Both the position numbers and the translations under genes were made by a program. A stretch of 64,000 nucleotides of DNA from Sipunculus nudus (lineage: Eukaryota; Annelida; Sipuncula; Golfingiida; Sipunculidae), in contig CM049315.1 of the NCBI GenBank assembly GCA_026874595.1, positions 60,014,889 through 60,078,888 on the forward strand, read 5' to 3'. The stretch's first letter is position 1; every line of letters begins with the position of its first letter. Positions 35,766 to 47,669 of this stretch are shown here, one piece after another. The notes under the pieces were generated by a model, which was given only the letters and a program-made list of their open reading frames with translations, was not told the DNA's origin and did not search any database.

Positions 35766-38324
35766 TGGTCTCTTCAAGATGCCTGGACTTCAAACTTGGT
35801 AATTTTATCATGCACTGGCGATAATAGAACCCTATTGTTTTCTAGGTAACTGTGAAAACTAGGGTGTAATGCCAATTATGGCATGACTATGTCTTGTTTA
35901 GAATGCTACTTGTTGTGTTTTTCAGTTTATTAACATCAGGGTTTTGACTAATGTTGTATTTTTGAGTCCAAACACAACAAAATTAAACTGCATAACACTG
36001 ACAGACTACCAAGTCACAATGAAGTGCAGTGACATATCTGACCAATCAAGTTAATTAAATCCTGCAGCTGACATGACTGTTCATACACATGTTTTACACA
36101 GAGTCAAAACATTAATCCTGCACCGGTGACTGAGGAGAGAGAGAGAGAGAGAGAGAGGGAGCCACAGCCCCTCATCCACAAAATAATATCATCATCATCT
36201 ACTAAGTACTATACTCCATTCCATCAACTTGTGTCCACCTGTTTTTTGGAGGTGATTTTCTTAAAAGTTTTATTTTTCATATATTTCTCAGAAATCTGCA
36301 CATGGAAGTGACAGCCTAACATGTGCAATTAAGAACTTTACAATAAATCTAAAATTTATGTTTCACAATTTTTTGGTCTCTTCGCAATGATCTGGCAGAT
36401 GAGATGTGTCCCTTCATGAGTAGCCATCTTTGTTTTACCTGGTTATATTTTTTAGAATGTTTACATGACATAATCCAATCAGCAGCTCTGTAAACTGAGG
36501 CTGTTTTCTTCATGTGACCAATGACCTTGACTGCCATACATGGGTCTGGTATGTTTTAAATTATAGACTGATTTCTCATATTTTTAAATAATACTGTTTC
36601 TTCAATAAGATATAAGGTACATATTTATTTACATTGTTTAAAAATAGGTCCTTTGTTCCTCTAACATACACTATCATATTTTCCCTCGAAATATAACTGA
36701 TATAAATGTTCATAGCAAAAAACAGGTAGACAAGAGAGGATGACATGGACCATAAACTGTAAACAGAGATTCACCTAACTATGACATATCAATTCCGGGT
36801 AAATACTGCAAAGTTTGTACAAGTGACTTAATTTCCAGATGGCTTTGTAAGTTTTCATCCACAGACTTAAATTTTTACTTTAATCAGTCTAACAGTTAGA
36901 GTTTCCTCCCTCTGACATAAGACAGTGTGCCATGATGTTGCACAAGATGGATGGCCACTGAAGTGTTGTTTTCTGTACAACTGTCATCATGACTCAATGA
37001 CATAAACCCATCATTCCACTTAAATTTCTTCTGAGTCATGTTTTTATAACTATCAGTCTCCTATCCTATGAATAATGTATGATATTGCTGAAACAAGGAT
37101 ATTCAACATTTCCTGGACCTGCTGTTAACCTAAGCATCAACTCAGGAGATTCAGAGAGAGAGACAGAGAGAGAAAGAGAGAGAGGCAGCGTGTGACAGAT
37201 TTGCAGAGGCTGCTCACTAGAGATTACCATTGTAACCCAAATGTTCTATGTACACACTGAGCATCTAGTAAACAGCAGTCAAGGGCAGGGGGAGGGGTGT
37301 GGCTCTTGTGTCAGGTTACTAGTTCAACATTGATGAGATAAAACCAGACAGCACTCAGAGAGCACAAACCTCCACCAAGGCAAGGTTCTATCCAGATCAG
37401 CTCTGATATTTATTCAGCTCTTGATCAAAAGTCTAAGTGGTACTGTATTCAGCCACCTGATGGCAGCACCATAGGTAGAAGGGGAAAAATATACATATAC
37501 TGACAGACAGACAAATACCTCAGGTCCAAACCAGATCAGCATCACCTCAAAAACTAAATCATCCAGCCCCAGCATGATGGCCCAGACCTGACTTAATGAT
37601 CCTGAAATCTTTGATAACTTTGTGAGATATTGTGTACACATTCAAACAGACTAACGATCAAACACAGCGACATCACAGGTGCAAGTCAATATTCCCACAT
37701 GTTCTACACACTTTTAAGCAATTGGTTAACTGTGCTTGAAATATGGTACAAATTTACCATTTTTCATTAATGTTACAATGAGATTTACTCTGTATTCCTC
37801 TCAATAAATACTCTGACTAACAGATCTTTAATATTTTGATCACTCAAACAACAACATACCACCTTGACAACTGCCTTGACAACTGCTATAACTTTTCAAT
37901 TATTTTTCTGCAATCTCCAACTCCTTATGAAGTGATGTTAATTTTGCAGTATTTCAAGCTATCTTCCATAAATGTGTGACTGCTTCTAAATTATTTGAGT
38001 TGTTGTAACTTGCTGTGGAGTTATTTCATTTCATTCTTACATATAAACAGATGACAGTCATGCATATGATTTAATGTAACATCATAATTTCTGCATCCCA
38101 CGCAAAAATGCAACTCAACAGAGTTCACATGAAGCATGCTGGCCTGAGAACACAGGAATCTGCAGCAGCTTGTACAGAACACATGGCCCCCATGGTCTGT
38201 CCACACCAACATTAGGTATTGATTTTTACATGCTGGTCTCCTGTTTTGTCTGCAAAACACATCAACACTAAATCACCAGCTGCTGTGTACAGTACAGAAA
38301 TGTCTAAACATTGATTCCACATGC
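35766..38324. other. No gene recognised; GA-rich tracts
   Basis: GA repeats lie at 36133-36158 and 37152-37185. The segment at about 37350-37640 resembles, on the minus strand, the 3' part of an old interspersed repeat (GGTGGAGGTTTGTGCTCTCT form). That is from general familiarity only. Confidence 0.4.
36380..36600 (+). repeat. Dispersed repeat, copy 1 (with 54560-54790)
   Basis: Shared blocks with 54560-54790, in the same order: TTTTTTAGAAT, CATGACA, CCAATCAG, CATGTGACCAATGACCTTGA, and a T-rich end with TTTCTCAT. The ends of the family are not defined. Confidence 0.6.
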
Positions 38325-38325
38325 T

Positions 38326-38420
38326 ATCACTTCACCTGTGTTACCTACACCTTCAAACAGACCTGTGATTATATCACTTCACCTGTGTTACCTACACCTT
38401 CAAACAGACCTGTGATTATA
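38326..38420 (+). repeat. 47-bp perfect tandem duplication
   Basis: The block containing TTCACCTGTGTTACCTACAC begins at 38331 and again at 38378, with no differences seen. Confidence 0.95.
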
Positions 38421-38823
38421 TAAACAATTCTCGAAAATGCTAATGGTTCCATTAGGACAAGTTTCAATGATATTTACCACTTAAATGGCATGCACATCAA
38501 ACAGTTTCATATTTTAATTTATAGGTGACAAGAGCATTGGGTTGGTATGGCTTCAGTGATTACATATGAATCTACAAGGGATCATCTCAGATGGACGCTG
38601 TTCAGATAGACGCCATTGTATCACCTGGACGCTGTTCATTTGGACGCCATGAAAATGGACGCTGTTCATATAGATGCCTCCGTATTATAAGCTCATATAC
38701 CCTTCATTATGACGCCTTAATACAAGCCATATAGCCACATTTATATATTTTATATATTTCCTTTAAGTGTGTATATCTTGTGATTGAAGATGAACATAAA
38801 CAAAAATGTCTTAGAGACCGTCG

Positions 38824-40192
38824 TATTATAGACGCCATCGTAACCACCGTCTGCACCCATCCTTCAGAAAGACGCCTTATGACAAGTCATGAAATATTTC
38901 TGATTTTTTATTAAATGTTCCCATAAAAAGGAGACCCAATTTATTAATAACCATGTTATGTTTTAGATTATATTGTGTGTTTGTGCATATTGTGTGCGAA
39001 TGAGGGTCTGTTCATATCGTGCGAATCAAAATGAACGCTGATCATATCTAGACTTTACAGTATTATAGACGGCAGCTTCTGTATCCGTCCTTTCAGAAAG
39101 ATGCCTAATGACAAGTAATGAATATAGTCATTATTGTAAAATGTTTCAATAAAAGGGGACCCAATTTAATAATAACCATGTTATGTTTTAGTTTATATTG
39201 TGTGTTTGTGCATATTTCGTGCAAATGAGGGTCTTTTGTTTCATTTACCCGACAAGGAAAAGTTTAAATTATGGTCATGTGTAGTTTCAATTATATAAAG
39301 GAATTGTAATGTTAATTATATTTTCCATTGTATATTATTATCTTTTCTCAATATACAATGTATAGTTAAAATTAAAGAACCTGAAGCAATGAAATCATGT
39401 ACATGATAGGGTTAATTGGTCAACATCATTAATTAGTCAACAGGTTTCCTGTTAAATAAATGATCAATCGGGTGACCAAGCTCTAGATTACATTGTACCA
39501 AGGACTCATTTATTGTTAAAACAACATCATATGATCACTGATCCATATCCGGTTTAGAATATCTGACTGCTTTAACAGAGCAACAATAAATTGTTTCCTT
39601 AGATTTTAAATCTAATTTAATAAAACAATTGTCAATCCCAACATGTTTTAGATAATATTTTATATATCATGCTAATGAAAATGAATGCTGATCATATAGA
39701 CGTTAACATATTATAGACGCCAGCGTCTGTATCCACCCTTTCAGAAAGACGCCTAATGAAAAGTAATGAATATAATTGTCATTATTGTTAAATTTTTCCC
39801 TAAAAGGGGGACCTAATTTAATAATAACCATGTTATGTTTTAGATTATATTGTGTGCTTGTGCATATTTCGTGCGAATGAGGGTCTTTTGATTCATTTAC
39901 CCGACAAAGGAAATTTTAAGTAATGGTCATGTATAGTTTCAATTATATAAAGGTAATGTAATGTTTATTATATTTTCCATTGAAAATTATTATCTTTTCT
40001 AAACATTCAATGTATAGTTAAAATTAAAGAACCTAAAGCAATGAAATCATGTACATGATAGGATTAATTAGTCAACATCAAAGAAAACCTACCTCATTAT
40101 CAGGGTCTTCTGTTACCTAAATGATCAATCGGGTGACCAATCTCTAACTGACATTGTAACCCGGACTCATATCTTGTTAAAATCACATAACA
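38824..40192 (+). repeat. Internal tandem repeat, 648-bp unit
   Basis: TATTATAGACG...CTTTCAGAAAGA(T/C)GCCT begins at about 38824 (shortened unit, 237 bp), 39061 (648 bp) and 39709 (interrupted by P3 at 40193). Shared blocks include 'aataaccatgttatgtttta' and 'gatcaatcgggtgaccaa'. Confidence 0.8.
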
Positions 40193-40339
40193 ACTAGAAT
40201 ACGGGTAGTCGACAAGCGACTACGTGTATCCGCCAAAATCAGAGAAGGACGGGTGAAGTGAGGCATGGATTGAGTGGCAAGGGGATATAGAGTTACATAT
40301 GTAAAATATTAGTATTGGATCTCTGCCACATAAACATGA

Positions 40340-41430
40340 TTGTAGGTGGCGCCACCTGTTATTTGAACGAGAAACTATCCAAGATATATACACATGCAAA
40401 ATTTCAAGTGGAAAAGTCAAACCACTGCAGAGATATGAGTGATTTTATCCCACAGCAGACAAACAGATGGACGCTGTGCAAACATGGTTGCAGGTGGCGC
40501 CACCTTTTGTTGTGTATGTTATAAAGCTATCCCAGGGCTACATTTGTGTAAAATTTTTTTCCGGATCGGTCAAACGGTTCCCGAGATATGAGCTTGGATG
40601 TCTCCAGCGTTAACATGAATGTAGGTGGCGCCACCTGTCATAAAATCAAGGAAGCTATCTAGGATGTATACGCATGCCGAATTTTAGGTGAATTAGTCAA
40701 ACCATTGCAGAGATATGAGTGATTTTAACCCCAGGCAGATGAACAAATGGACACTGTGCAAACATGGTTGCAGGTGGCGCCATCTTTTGTTGTGTATGTT
40801 ATAAAGCTATCCCAGGGCTACATTTGTGTAAAATTTTTTTCCGGATCGGTCAAACGGTTCCCGAGATATATGGGTTTATGTGTGGAGCGTTAACGTGAAT
40901 GTAGGTGGCGCCACCTGTCATAAAATCAAGAAAGCTATCTAGGATGTATATGCATGCCAATTTTTAGGTGAATTAGTCAAACCACTGCAGAGATATGAGT
41001 GATTTTAACCCCAGGCAGATGAACATATGGACACCGTGCAAACATGGTTGCAGGTGGCGCCACCTTTTGTTGTGTATGTTATAAAGCTATCCCAGGGCTA
41101 CATTTGTGTAAAATTTTTTTCCGGATCGGTCAAACGGTTCCCGAGATATATGGGTTTATGTGTGGAGCGTTAACGTGAATGTAGGTGGCGCCACCTGTCA
41201 TAAAATTGAGAAAGCTATCTAGGATGTATATGCATGCCAAATTTTAGGTGAATTAGTCAAACCACTGCAGAGATATGAGTGATTTTAACCCCAGGCAGAT
41301 GAACAGATGGACACTGTGCAAACATGGTTGCAGGTGGCGCCACCTTTTGTTGTGTATGTTATAAAGCTATCCCAGGGCTACATTTGTGAAAAAAAATTTT
41401 CCGGATCGGTCAAACGGTTCCCGAGATATA
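40340..41430 (+). repeat. P3 tandem core with GGTGGCGCCACC
   Basis: Palindromes recur at about 40346, 40494, 40624, 40774 (one mismatch), 40904, 41053, 41183 and 41333, alternating near 130 and 149 bp. One monomer type reads GTTGCAGGTGGCGCC, the other GAATGTAGGTGGCGCC. The dimer units from 40.74 kb on are highly homogeneous. Confidence 0.88.
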
Positions 41431-41595
41431 TGGGTTTATGTGTGTAAACAGACGCACAAACGGACGCTGGGCAGAGACGAAAGGTCAGAGGTCAAGGTCA
41501 CTTGGTTAGGCACCAGTTCACATGTGACCCGATAATTTTTGTAAGTTTCGGAAAAATCTGTCCAGTAGTCTCAGAGGAGTTCTCCGGAAACGAAC

Positions 41596-41596
<1 letters not shown>

Positions 41597-41626
<30 letters not shown>
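41597..41626 (+). repeat. (CGG)10 microsatellite
   Basis: Ten CGG units just before the P3 3' hairpin; the longest such run in the window. Confidence 0.95.
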
Positions 41627-41813
41627 AACCCGGTCAAAAACATAGTATCCGCAAAACTTCGTTTTGGCAGATACAATAAACAATGTATATACACAATGTG
41701 TTTATTCTCGTCATATCGTGTTTCCCTATACCTTAAACCTCTATACAACATCATGCCGCTGGAAAGCTTCGTAGACCCATTTCTACCAAGCATTAAGACT
41801 GTTGTAACGATGA

Positions 41814-42569
41814 ACTAGAATATCAGCAAAAGCTGACAAAAGCCCTCAGCCAAAAGAACAGTGTTTAGAGGTGGTAACAGTAACAAGTACTAAATATCTG
41901 TTCTCACATGGATGTATATCTGTACATGTCTCAGTTATAAATTTAAAATGGAGAGGTATGTACCATGATTCATAACAATCCACCAAATGCTTCCTGAAAA
42001 ATAAGCTTCTAAGTTTTATTCTATTATAAGCTCTGTGACCTTGAAAAGTAGGTCAAGGTCACCCATCTTCGAACATGAACGAGATTTTTGTCGATATACA
42101 TCTTCACCAAAGAAATAAAGTTCCTATTGTGAATCCTTTTAGAGATATCCCGCTCACAAGGCCAAAGTTGAAAAATCCAAGAAAAATTCAATAAAAAATC
42201 AGAAATTGCAGGTGGCGCCCCCAAACTTGTGCAGCAGTTACAGACCATCAGTCCCTATGATTATAGTAAGTATTGTGAAAATCCATCCAATGGTTCCTGA
42301 GAAATAAGCTTCTAAATGTTTTTTCTATAATCAGCTCTAAAACGTAGAAAAATAGGTCAAGGTCACCCATCTTCGAACTTGACCGAGATTTTGTCAATAT
42401 ACATCTTCACTGAAAAAATTAAATTCTTACGGTGAATCCTGTTCAAGATATTCCGCTCACAATGTAAAAGTTAACGGACGCCGGACGGATGGATGGACGG
42501 ACGGACGGACGGACGAACAGCTTGGGTGACGACAATAGCCCATCAGCCTAAGGGCTGAGGGCTAAAAAA
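41814..42569 (+). mobile_element. P5-family HINE/pearl-like element, 756 bp
   Basis: The 5' end ACTAGAATA is followed by the hairpin TCAGC-AAAA-GCTGA and then AGCCCTCAGCC. The 3' end has (GGAC)n (about 42490-42515) and CCCATCAGCC, then GGCTGAGGGCT and AAAAAA. AGCCCTCAGCC and GGCTGAGGGCT are perfect inverted repeats. Two diverged units (around 42000-42170 and 42290-42460, sharing 'aggtcaaggtcacccatctt') form the core. One eroded palindrome (GGTGGCGCCCCC) is at about 42211. This is the shortest complete element of this plan here. Confidence 0.75.
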
Positions 42570-43660
42570 GCAATGATAGTTACCTATATTAAGTAGTTCT
42601 ATCTCCTACGAAATTGTTCTTATTGTCATAAATATCAAGCTTGAAAATGTGGTGTGGATCATTGATCGGACCGGTTGCCTATGTGTATGCAGTTCAGACC
42701 ATTCGCCCTTGGAAATTATAAATCACTGCGTGATGCACGTTTCTTGGGTAAAAAAAACACAAAACACACATATACAGAAAAAATCTTTACTGAGACAGTT
42801 CAATTTCATTTTCCTACTCGGTCGCCCATTAATGGTACGTCATCACAAACGGTCGATATGGGCCGATACATATGGTTCCAAATTTGACAAAAGTGCATAA
42901 TATTAAGAACTAACAACAATGGGTTGAGTTGGTAGATTAATGTTGCTTTATTTTGTATGATATCCCTGTATGATTCTCATAGTGTTTGGATAGCGTCTAA
43001 ATGGATAGCATCCAGCTGATCAGCGTCCATGTTCATAGCGTCCAGCTGTCGGCGTCCATTATCATAGCGTCCATCTGAACAGTGTCCAGGAGACATGGAC
43101 CCATCTACAACCATGTGTGTTTGATGAATGCAAATTATATAAAACAGCCTGGAGTCTAATGTCTCAATCAAAATTGGTAGTGGTCATAAGTGAACATTCC
43201 TTACAGCATGCACAAGTAACAGTGAAACAATGTTGTTGATTTATCTGTTAAGACCCATGCTTGCTGAAATTGGAAAGAGCATAATCAAACTTTCTCATAA
43301 TACAGTTGATAAAAAGTCAGGGGTCTGGCAGCAAGTTCATATGACAGTTAATGATTAACATGATGTCTTCTTATACCCTGGGAACCTATGTAATTGATGA
43401 CCTTGGCATTTAAGAAATACTGAATTTATTGCAGAGCTTGATTGGCAAAAGTCAGTCTTACCTGTTTTTAGGATACACGATTTCCCTTTCTTAAAATATA
43501 TTCACCGGAGGGAAAGGTCAAATGTCATCGCCATTGGTGAAGCATGGTTAGTTTCTTTTACAGCCCAAAGGCAGCACGAGTGCAGCACACATACAATTAA
43601 AAAGTTTTTGAATGATCATAGAGCCTACCTATTAAAATGGATAATTTATCATTTTTCTTT

Positions 43661-43858
43661 TGAGTGAGGGGTATCAGGCAACTTCATCTTGTAGTCAACA
43701 AGTTTCTTTCTGCTATTCTTTATATCGTTAATTGTGGATCTGCCAATGTTGAAATCCCTTGTGATGACGGCAGGCTTGTCACATCAGTCGAGCTGCTCAA
43801 GGATTGTCAGCTTGTCATCAAAGCATAACACCATCCATTTGATCTTCTTTGATTCCAT
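43661..43858 (-). pseudogene. pogo/Tigger-like transposase, N-terminal CENP-B-type HTH remnant
   Basis: Read on the minus strand from the ATG at 43858, one frame gives a Lys-rich start, DDKLTILEQLD, a TGA stop at codon 25, then FNIGRSTINDIKNSRKKL and a short tail ending at TGA (43661-43663). The pattern 'K(L/I)xIL..L(D/E) ... (Y/F)(G/N)(V/I)G(K/R)STI.DI(K)' is the psq-type helix-turn-helix at the N-terminus of pogo/Tigger transposases and of CENP-B and Jerky proteins, which bind DNA. The internal stop could be a CGA-to-TGA change. The second DNA-binding domain and the DDE domain are not found beside it. A host gene exon is possible but less likely given the stop. Confidence 0.7.
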
Positions 43859-44674
43859 ATCTCTGCCAAATGACAGCTAGGTGATCTTGTTTGAGTAGTT
43901 TTCTTCTTGACAGTAAAAGTTAAATCAGTTGAATCAGCTGAATAATGGCAAGTTTAAGTAGAAGTCATAACTGCTCACATGACTGAACTGCTCATTTGTA
44001 TGGCCAGGCTCCCATAATATGGCCACACAGATAAACCTGCTCCAGCATAATGCAGAGTTAACTGCTCAGTTATTTGGCCTGACATCCAGCCCAAGCTGAG
44101 TACAAATGAGATATGGCTGACAAAACACCACATGGTGTTCAGCTGCTTTCTAGGGGTAAAGGGAGCCTAGCATTGCAGGGCCAGCTGTAATTTTCACACC
44201 TTTGCCCTGACCACAATTTTGACCCAGAACTAATTACTTAGGGTCACCACTGTGCTTAAACAACTGACTGCTGACCCTTGTGACTCATAATTACAAAAAT
44301 TTATATGAAGTATTTACATGCTTGAAAAACATTTCATATATATGAATAAATTTTCTGTTCCCCATTTTAAAATCTGGAAAAACCAAATTTTGAACAAGGC
44401 CTACAGGCCTAATGCGAACCTGTACAAAGTTTGAGAGTATGAATGGAGGTTTTTTTTTTAAATTAATATTGCTCCTTTTAAGTCCTGCATATCTACCTTT
44501 GTCATTATGATTTAAGCAAAATGGACATTTCGGACCTGCAAGTTTCAGACTAGGACATTTTAAAACTAGAATATGGGTAGTTGACAAGCAACTGTGTGTA
44601 TCCGCAGAAATCAGAGTGGGACGGGTGAAGTGAGGCATGGATTAAGTGGCAAAGGGAATAGAGTGAGGTGTATT

Positions 44675-46640
44675 GCATATTAGCTTGGATGTCTGCAGCG
44701 TAAACATGAATGTACATGGTGCCACCTGTCATAAAATCGAGAAAATTGTCCAGGATGTATAAACCTGCAAAATTTCAGGTGGATAAGTCAAACCACTGCT
44801 GAGATATAAGTGATTTCATCCCAAGGCAGATGAACAGATGGACGCTGTGCATAAATGGTTGCAGGTGGCGCCACAAGTTTTGCCTATGATGAAGAGCTAT
44901 GTGAATTCTATACACATGCAAAATTTTGGCCAAATCTGTCAAACAGTTCCCTAGATATGAGCTTGGATGTCTGCAGAGTAAACCTGAATGTAGGTGGCGC
45001 CACCTGTCATAAAATAGAGACAGCTGTCCAGGAGGTATAAACCTGCAAAATTTCATGAGGATAAGTCAAACCACTGCTGAGATATGAGTGGTTTTATCCC
45101 ACGGCAGATAACAGATGGACGCTGTGCATAAATGGTTGCAGGTGGCGCCACAAGTTTTGCCTATGATAAACTATGTGAATTCTATACACATGCAAAATTT
45201 TGGCCAAATCGGTCAAACCGTTACTGAGATATGAGCTTGGATGTCTGCAGAGTAAACCTGAATGTAGGTGGCGCCACCTGTCATAAAATCAAGGAAGCTG
45301 TCCAGAATGTATAAACCTGCAAAATTTCATGTAGATAAGTCAAACCACTGCTGAGATATGAGTGATTTTATCCCAAGGCAGATGAACAGATGGACGCTGT
45401 GCAAAAATGGTTGCAGGTGGCCCAACCAGTTTTGCCTATGATGAAGAGCTATGTAAGATCTATACACATGCAAAATTTTGACCCATTCAGTCAAACAGTT
45501 ACCGAAATATGAGCTTGGATGTCTGCAGAGTAAACCTGAATGTAGGTGGCGCCACCTGTCATAAAATCAAGAGCCCTGTGCAGGATGTATAAACCTGCAA
45601 AATTTCATGTGGATAAGTCAAACCACTGCTGAGATATGAGTGATTTTATCCCAAGGCAGATGAACAGATGGATGCTGTGCCAAAATGGTTGCAGGTGGCA
45701 CCACCAGTTTTGCCTATGATGAAGAGCTATGTGAATTCTATACACATGCAAAATTTTGGCCCAATCAGTCAAACGGTTCCCGAGTTATGAGCTTGGATGT
45801 CTGCAGAGGAAACCTGAATGTAGGTGGCGCCACCTGTCATGATAATCAAGAATGCTGTCCAGGATGTTTAAACCTGCAAAATTTCAGGTGGATAAGTCAA
45901 ACCACTGTTGAGATATGAGTGATATTATCCCAAGGCAGATGAACAGATGGACGCTGTGCAAAAATGGTTGCAGGTGGCGCCACCAGTTTTGCCTATGACG
46001 TAGAGCTATGTGAGATCTATACACATGCAAAATTTTGGCCCAATCAGTCAAACGGTTCCCGAGATATGAGCTTTAATGTCTGCAGAGTAAACCTGAATGT
46101 AGGTGGCGCCACATGTCATAAAATCAAGAAAGCTGTCCAGGATGTATAAACCTGCAAAATTTCAGGTGAAAAAGTCAAACCACTGCTGAGATAGGAGTGA
46201 TATCATCCCAAGGCAGATGAACAGATGGACGCTGTGCAAAAATGGTTGCAGGTGGCACCACCAGTTTTGCCTATGATGAAGAGCTATGTGAATTCTATAC
46301 ACATGCAAAATTTTGGCCCAATCAGTCAAACGGTTCCCGAGATATGAGCTTGGATGTCTGCAGAGGAAACCTGAATGTAGGTGGCGCCACCTGTCATGAA
46401 ATCGAGAAAGCTGTCCAGGATGTTTAAACCTGCAAAATTTCAGGTGGATAAGTCAAACCACTGCTGAGATATGAGTGATATTATCCCAATGCAGATGAAC
46501 AGATGGACGCTGTGCAAAAATGGTTGCAGGTGGCACCGCCATTTTTAGTGTATGTTATAAAGCTATCAAAGGGCTACATTTATGCAAAATTTTTAGCCTG
46601 ATCGGTCAAACGGTTCCCGAGATAGGTGGGTTTATGTGTG
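44675..46640 (+). repeat. Long palindrome-core array, about seven 278-bp dimers
   Basis: The same dimer as at the window start. Dimers begin near 44826, 45103, 45377, 45655, 45935, 46211 and 46492 (AGGCAGATGAACAG or close). Several palindromes are perfect (for example 44994, 45270, 45548, 45823, 45973, 46378); others are eroded by C/T or A changes. The 61-residue frames recurring at one per unit are repeat by-products. Confidence 0.88.
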
Positions 46641-46833
46641 GAAACAGACGCACAAATGGACACTGGGCAGTGAGGAAAGGTCAGAGGTCAACCAAAAATG
46701 AGGGCGCAGCAGTTCACATGTGACCTGATGATAAACCCAATTGGCTTAAAATGCAAACCAAGTTTTTTCAAACAGTTGAAAGAAATAGTTCCAATAATCT
46801 GGGAATTCTGCATCTAAACATATTGTCTAGACA

Positions 46834-46861
46834 CCCCCCCCCACCCCCCCCCCCCCCCCCC
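46834..46861 (+). repeat. Poly-C tract C9-A-C18
   Basis: C run in the P2 tail, homologous in position to 879-891. Confidence 0.95.
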
Positions 46862-47669
46862 GAGCCAGGTCAGTTGCCATGGTGATGTCTGGACCCCACC
46901 TGTTTGTACTGGGTGACCTCTTGACTTGGCTGCTGAAACTCAGAATGTTGTCAAATATGTTTTCAAACACAGAAAGCCTTTTTCAAATAGCTACAATTCT
47001 TTTTTAAAGCTGTATTTACCCAATCTATTCTTATAAAACTGGCAGAACCCTACCATAGAATAATTCTTGTAAAGTTTAAACCAATCAGCTTAACAGTTTC
47101 ATCATATATCAGTGTATAAACTAGAAGAGTTTAAAATTACATTTTCGCTTGTAAAAAACACATCAATGTAGGTGGCACCACCAATACCTCAATTTCAGAT
47201 ATGACATATGTGACAAACATTGGTGTAAAATTTGGTGATTATAGCTCTAGCCGTTTCTGAGATTTTAATTTTAGTTTGCTTTTTTGGACAGATGACTAAG
47301 TTCAACCTCCTGTAACTCGGCCAAAAATGTCCAAACTGGAACCATTCGAACAAACTTGAGAGAGATTGTTCCAGGGATCATTTCTGTGAAATATTGGACA
47401 ATTTGGCTGGACAGTTTCAGAGAAGAAGATTTTTAAAGGTTTTTAAGCTTATTCTCTATAAAATCTAAATTAATGCAGATACCCAATAATAAACTCCAGG
47501 GCACCAAGTTTCACATGTGACTAATTCTTACATGTAATTTGGAGCTGCTAGCTCTGACAGTTTCTGACTTACAGCCATGGATGGCGGAAAGCCAGCCCTG
47601 GACGGCGGACGGCTGACGATGGACGGACGACGCTACGCCATCGCATAAGCTCACAGGTTCGCTATAAAA

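Larger units (their letters stand above)
40193..41676 (+). mobile_element. P3-family HINE/pearl-like element, full length
   Basis: The 5' end ACTAGAATACGG is followed by the hairpin GTAGTCG-ACAAG-CGACTAC and then GTATCCGCCAAAA. The 3' end is (CGG)10, AACCCGGTC, then GTATCCGC...TTTTGGCAGATAC, whose last 13 bp is the inverted repeat of the 5' motif with one mismatch. The core (about 40340-41430) is palindrome-containing dimers. Noncoding. It inserted in the 648-bp repeat of the surrounding candidate element. Confidence 0.8.
38592..43088. mobile_element. Candidate large inverted-end element with GGACGC subrepeats
   Basis: The left end (38592-38690) has repeated TGGACGCTGTTCA/AGACGCC units. The reverse complement of the right end (42985-43088) has the same units, starting TGGACACTGTTCAGATGGAC. 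The span is 4.5 kb and contains a later P3 element and a P5 element, plus a 648-bp internal repeat. Subrepeat-rich inverted ends occur in Mutator-like and Foldback elements. I find no transposase and no convincing target-site duplication. Confidence 0.55.
44394..47669 (+). mobile_element. P2-family element containing a P3 5' end (chimera or nest)
   Basis: The P2 5' end (ACAAGGCCTACAGGCCTAAT, GCGAACCTGT) starts at 44394, and the P2 3' end (ACAGGTTCGCTATAAAA) is at about 47669; GCGAACCTGT and ACAGGTTCGC are perfect inverted repeats. At 44575 a P3-type 5' end (ACTAGAATATGGG, TAGTTGACAAGCAACT) begins, but no P3 3' end follows. The palindrome core runs directly into the P2 tail. A microsatellite-like GGAC-rich stretch at about 47585-47630 precedes the end. 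Confidence 0.65.

Noticed and set aside
42649-42900. Overlapping frames of 83 and 70 codons
   Set aside because: Checked for zinc-finger or FLYWCH-type patterns on both strands and none found; left unannotated.
44855-46427. Series of 61-codon frames starting MVAGG
   Set aside because: One per repeat unit of the palindrome core array; no independent evidence of coding.
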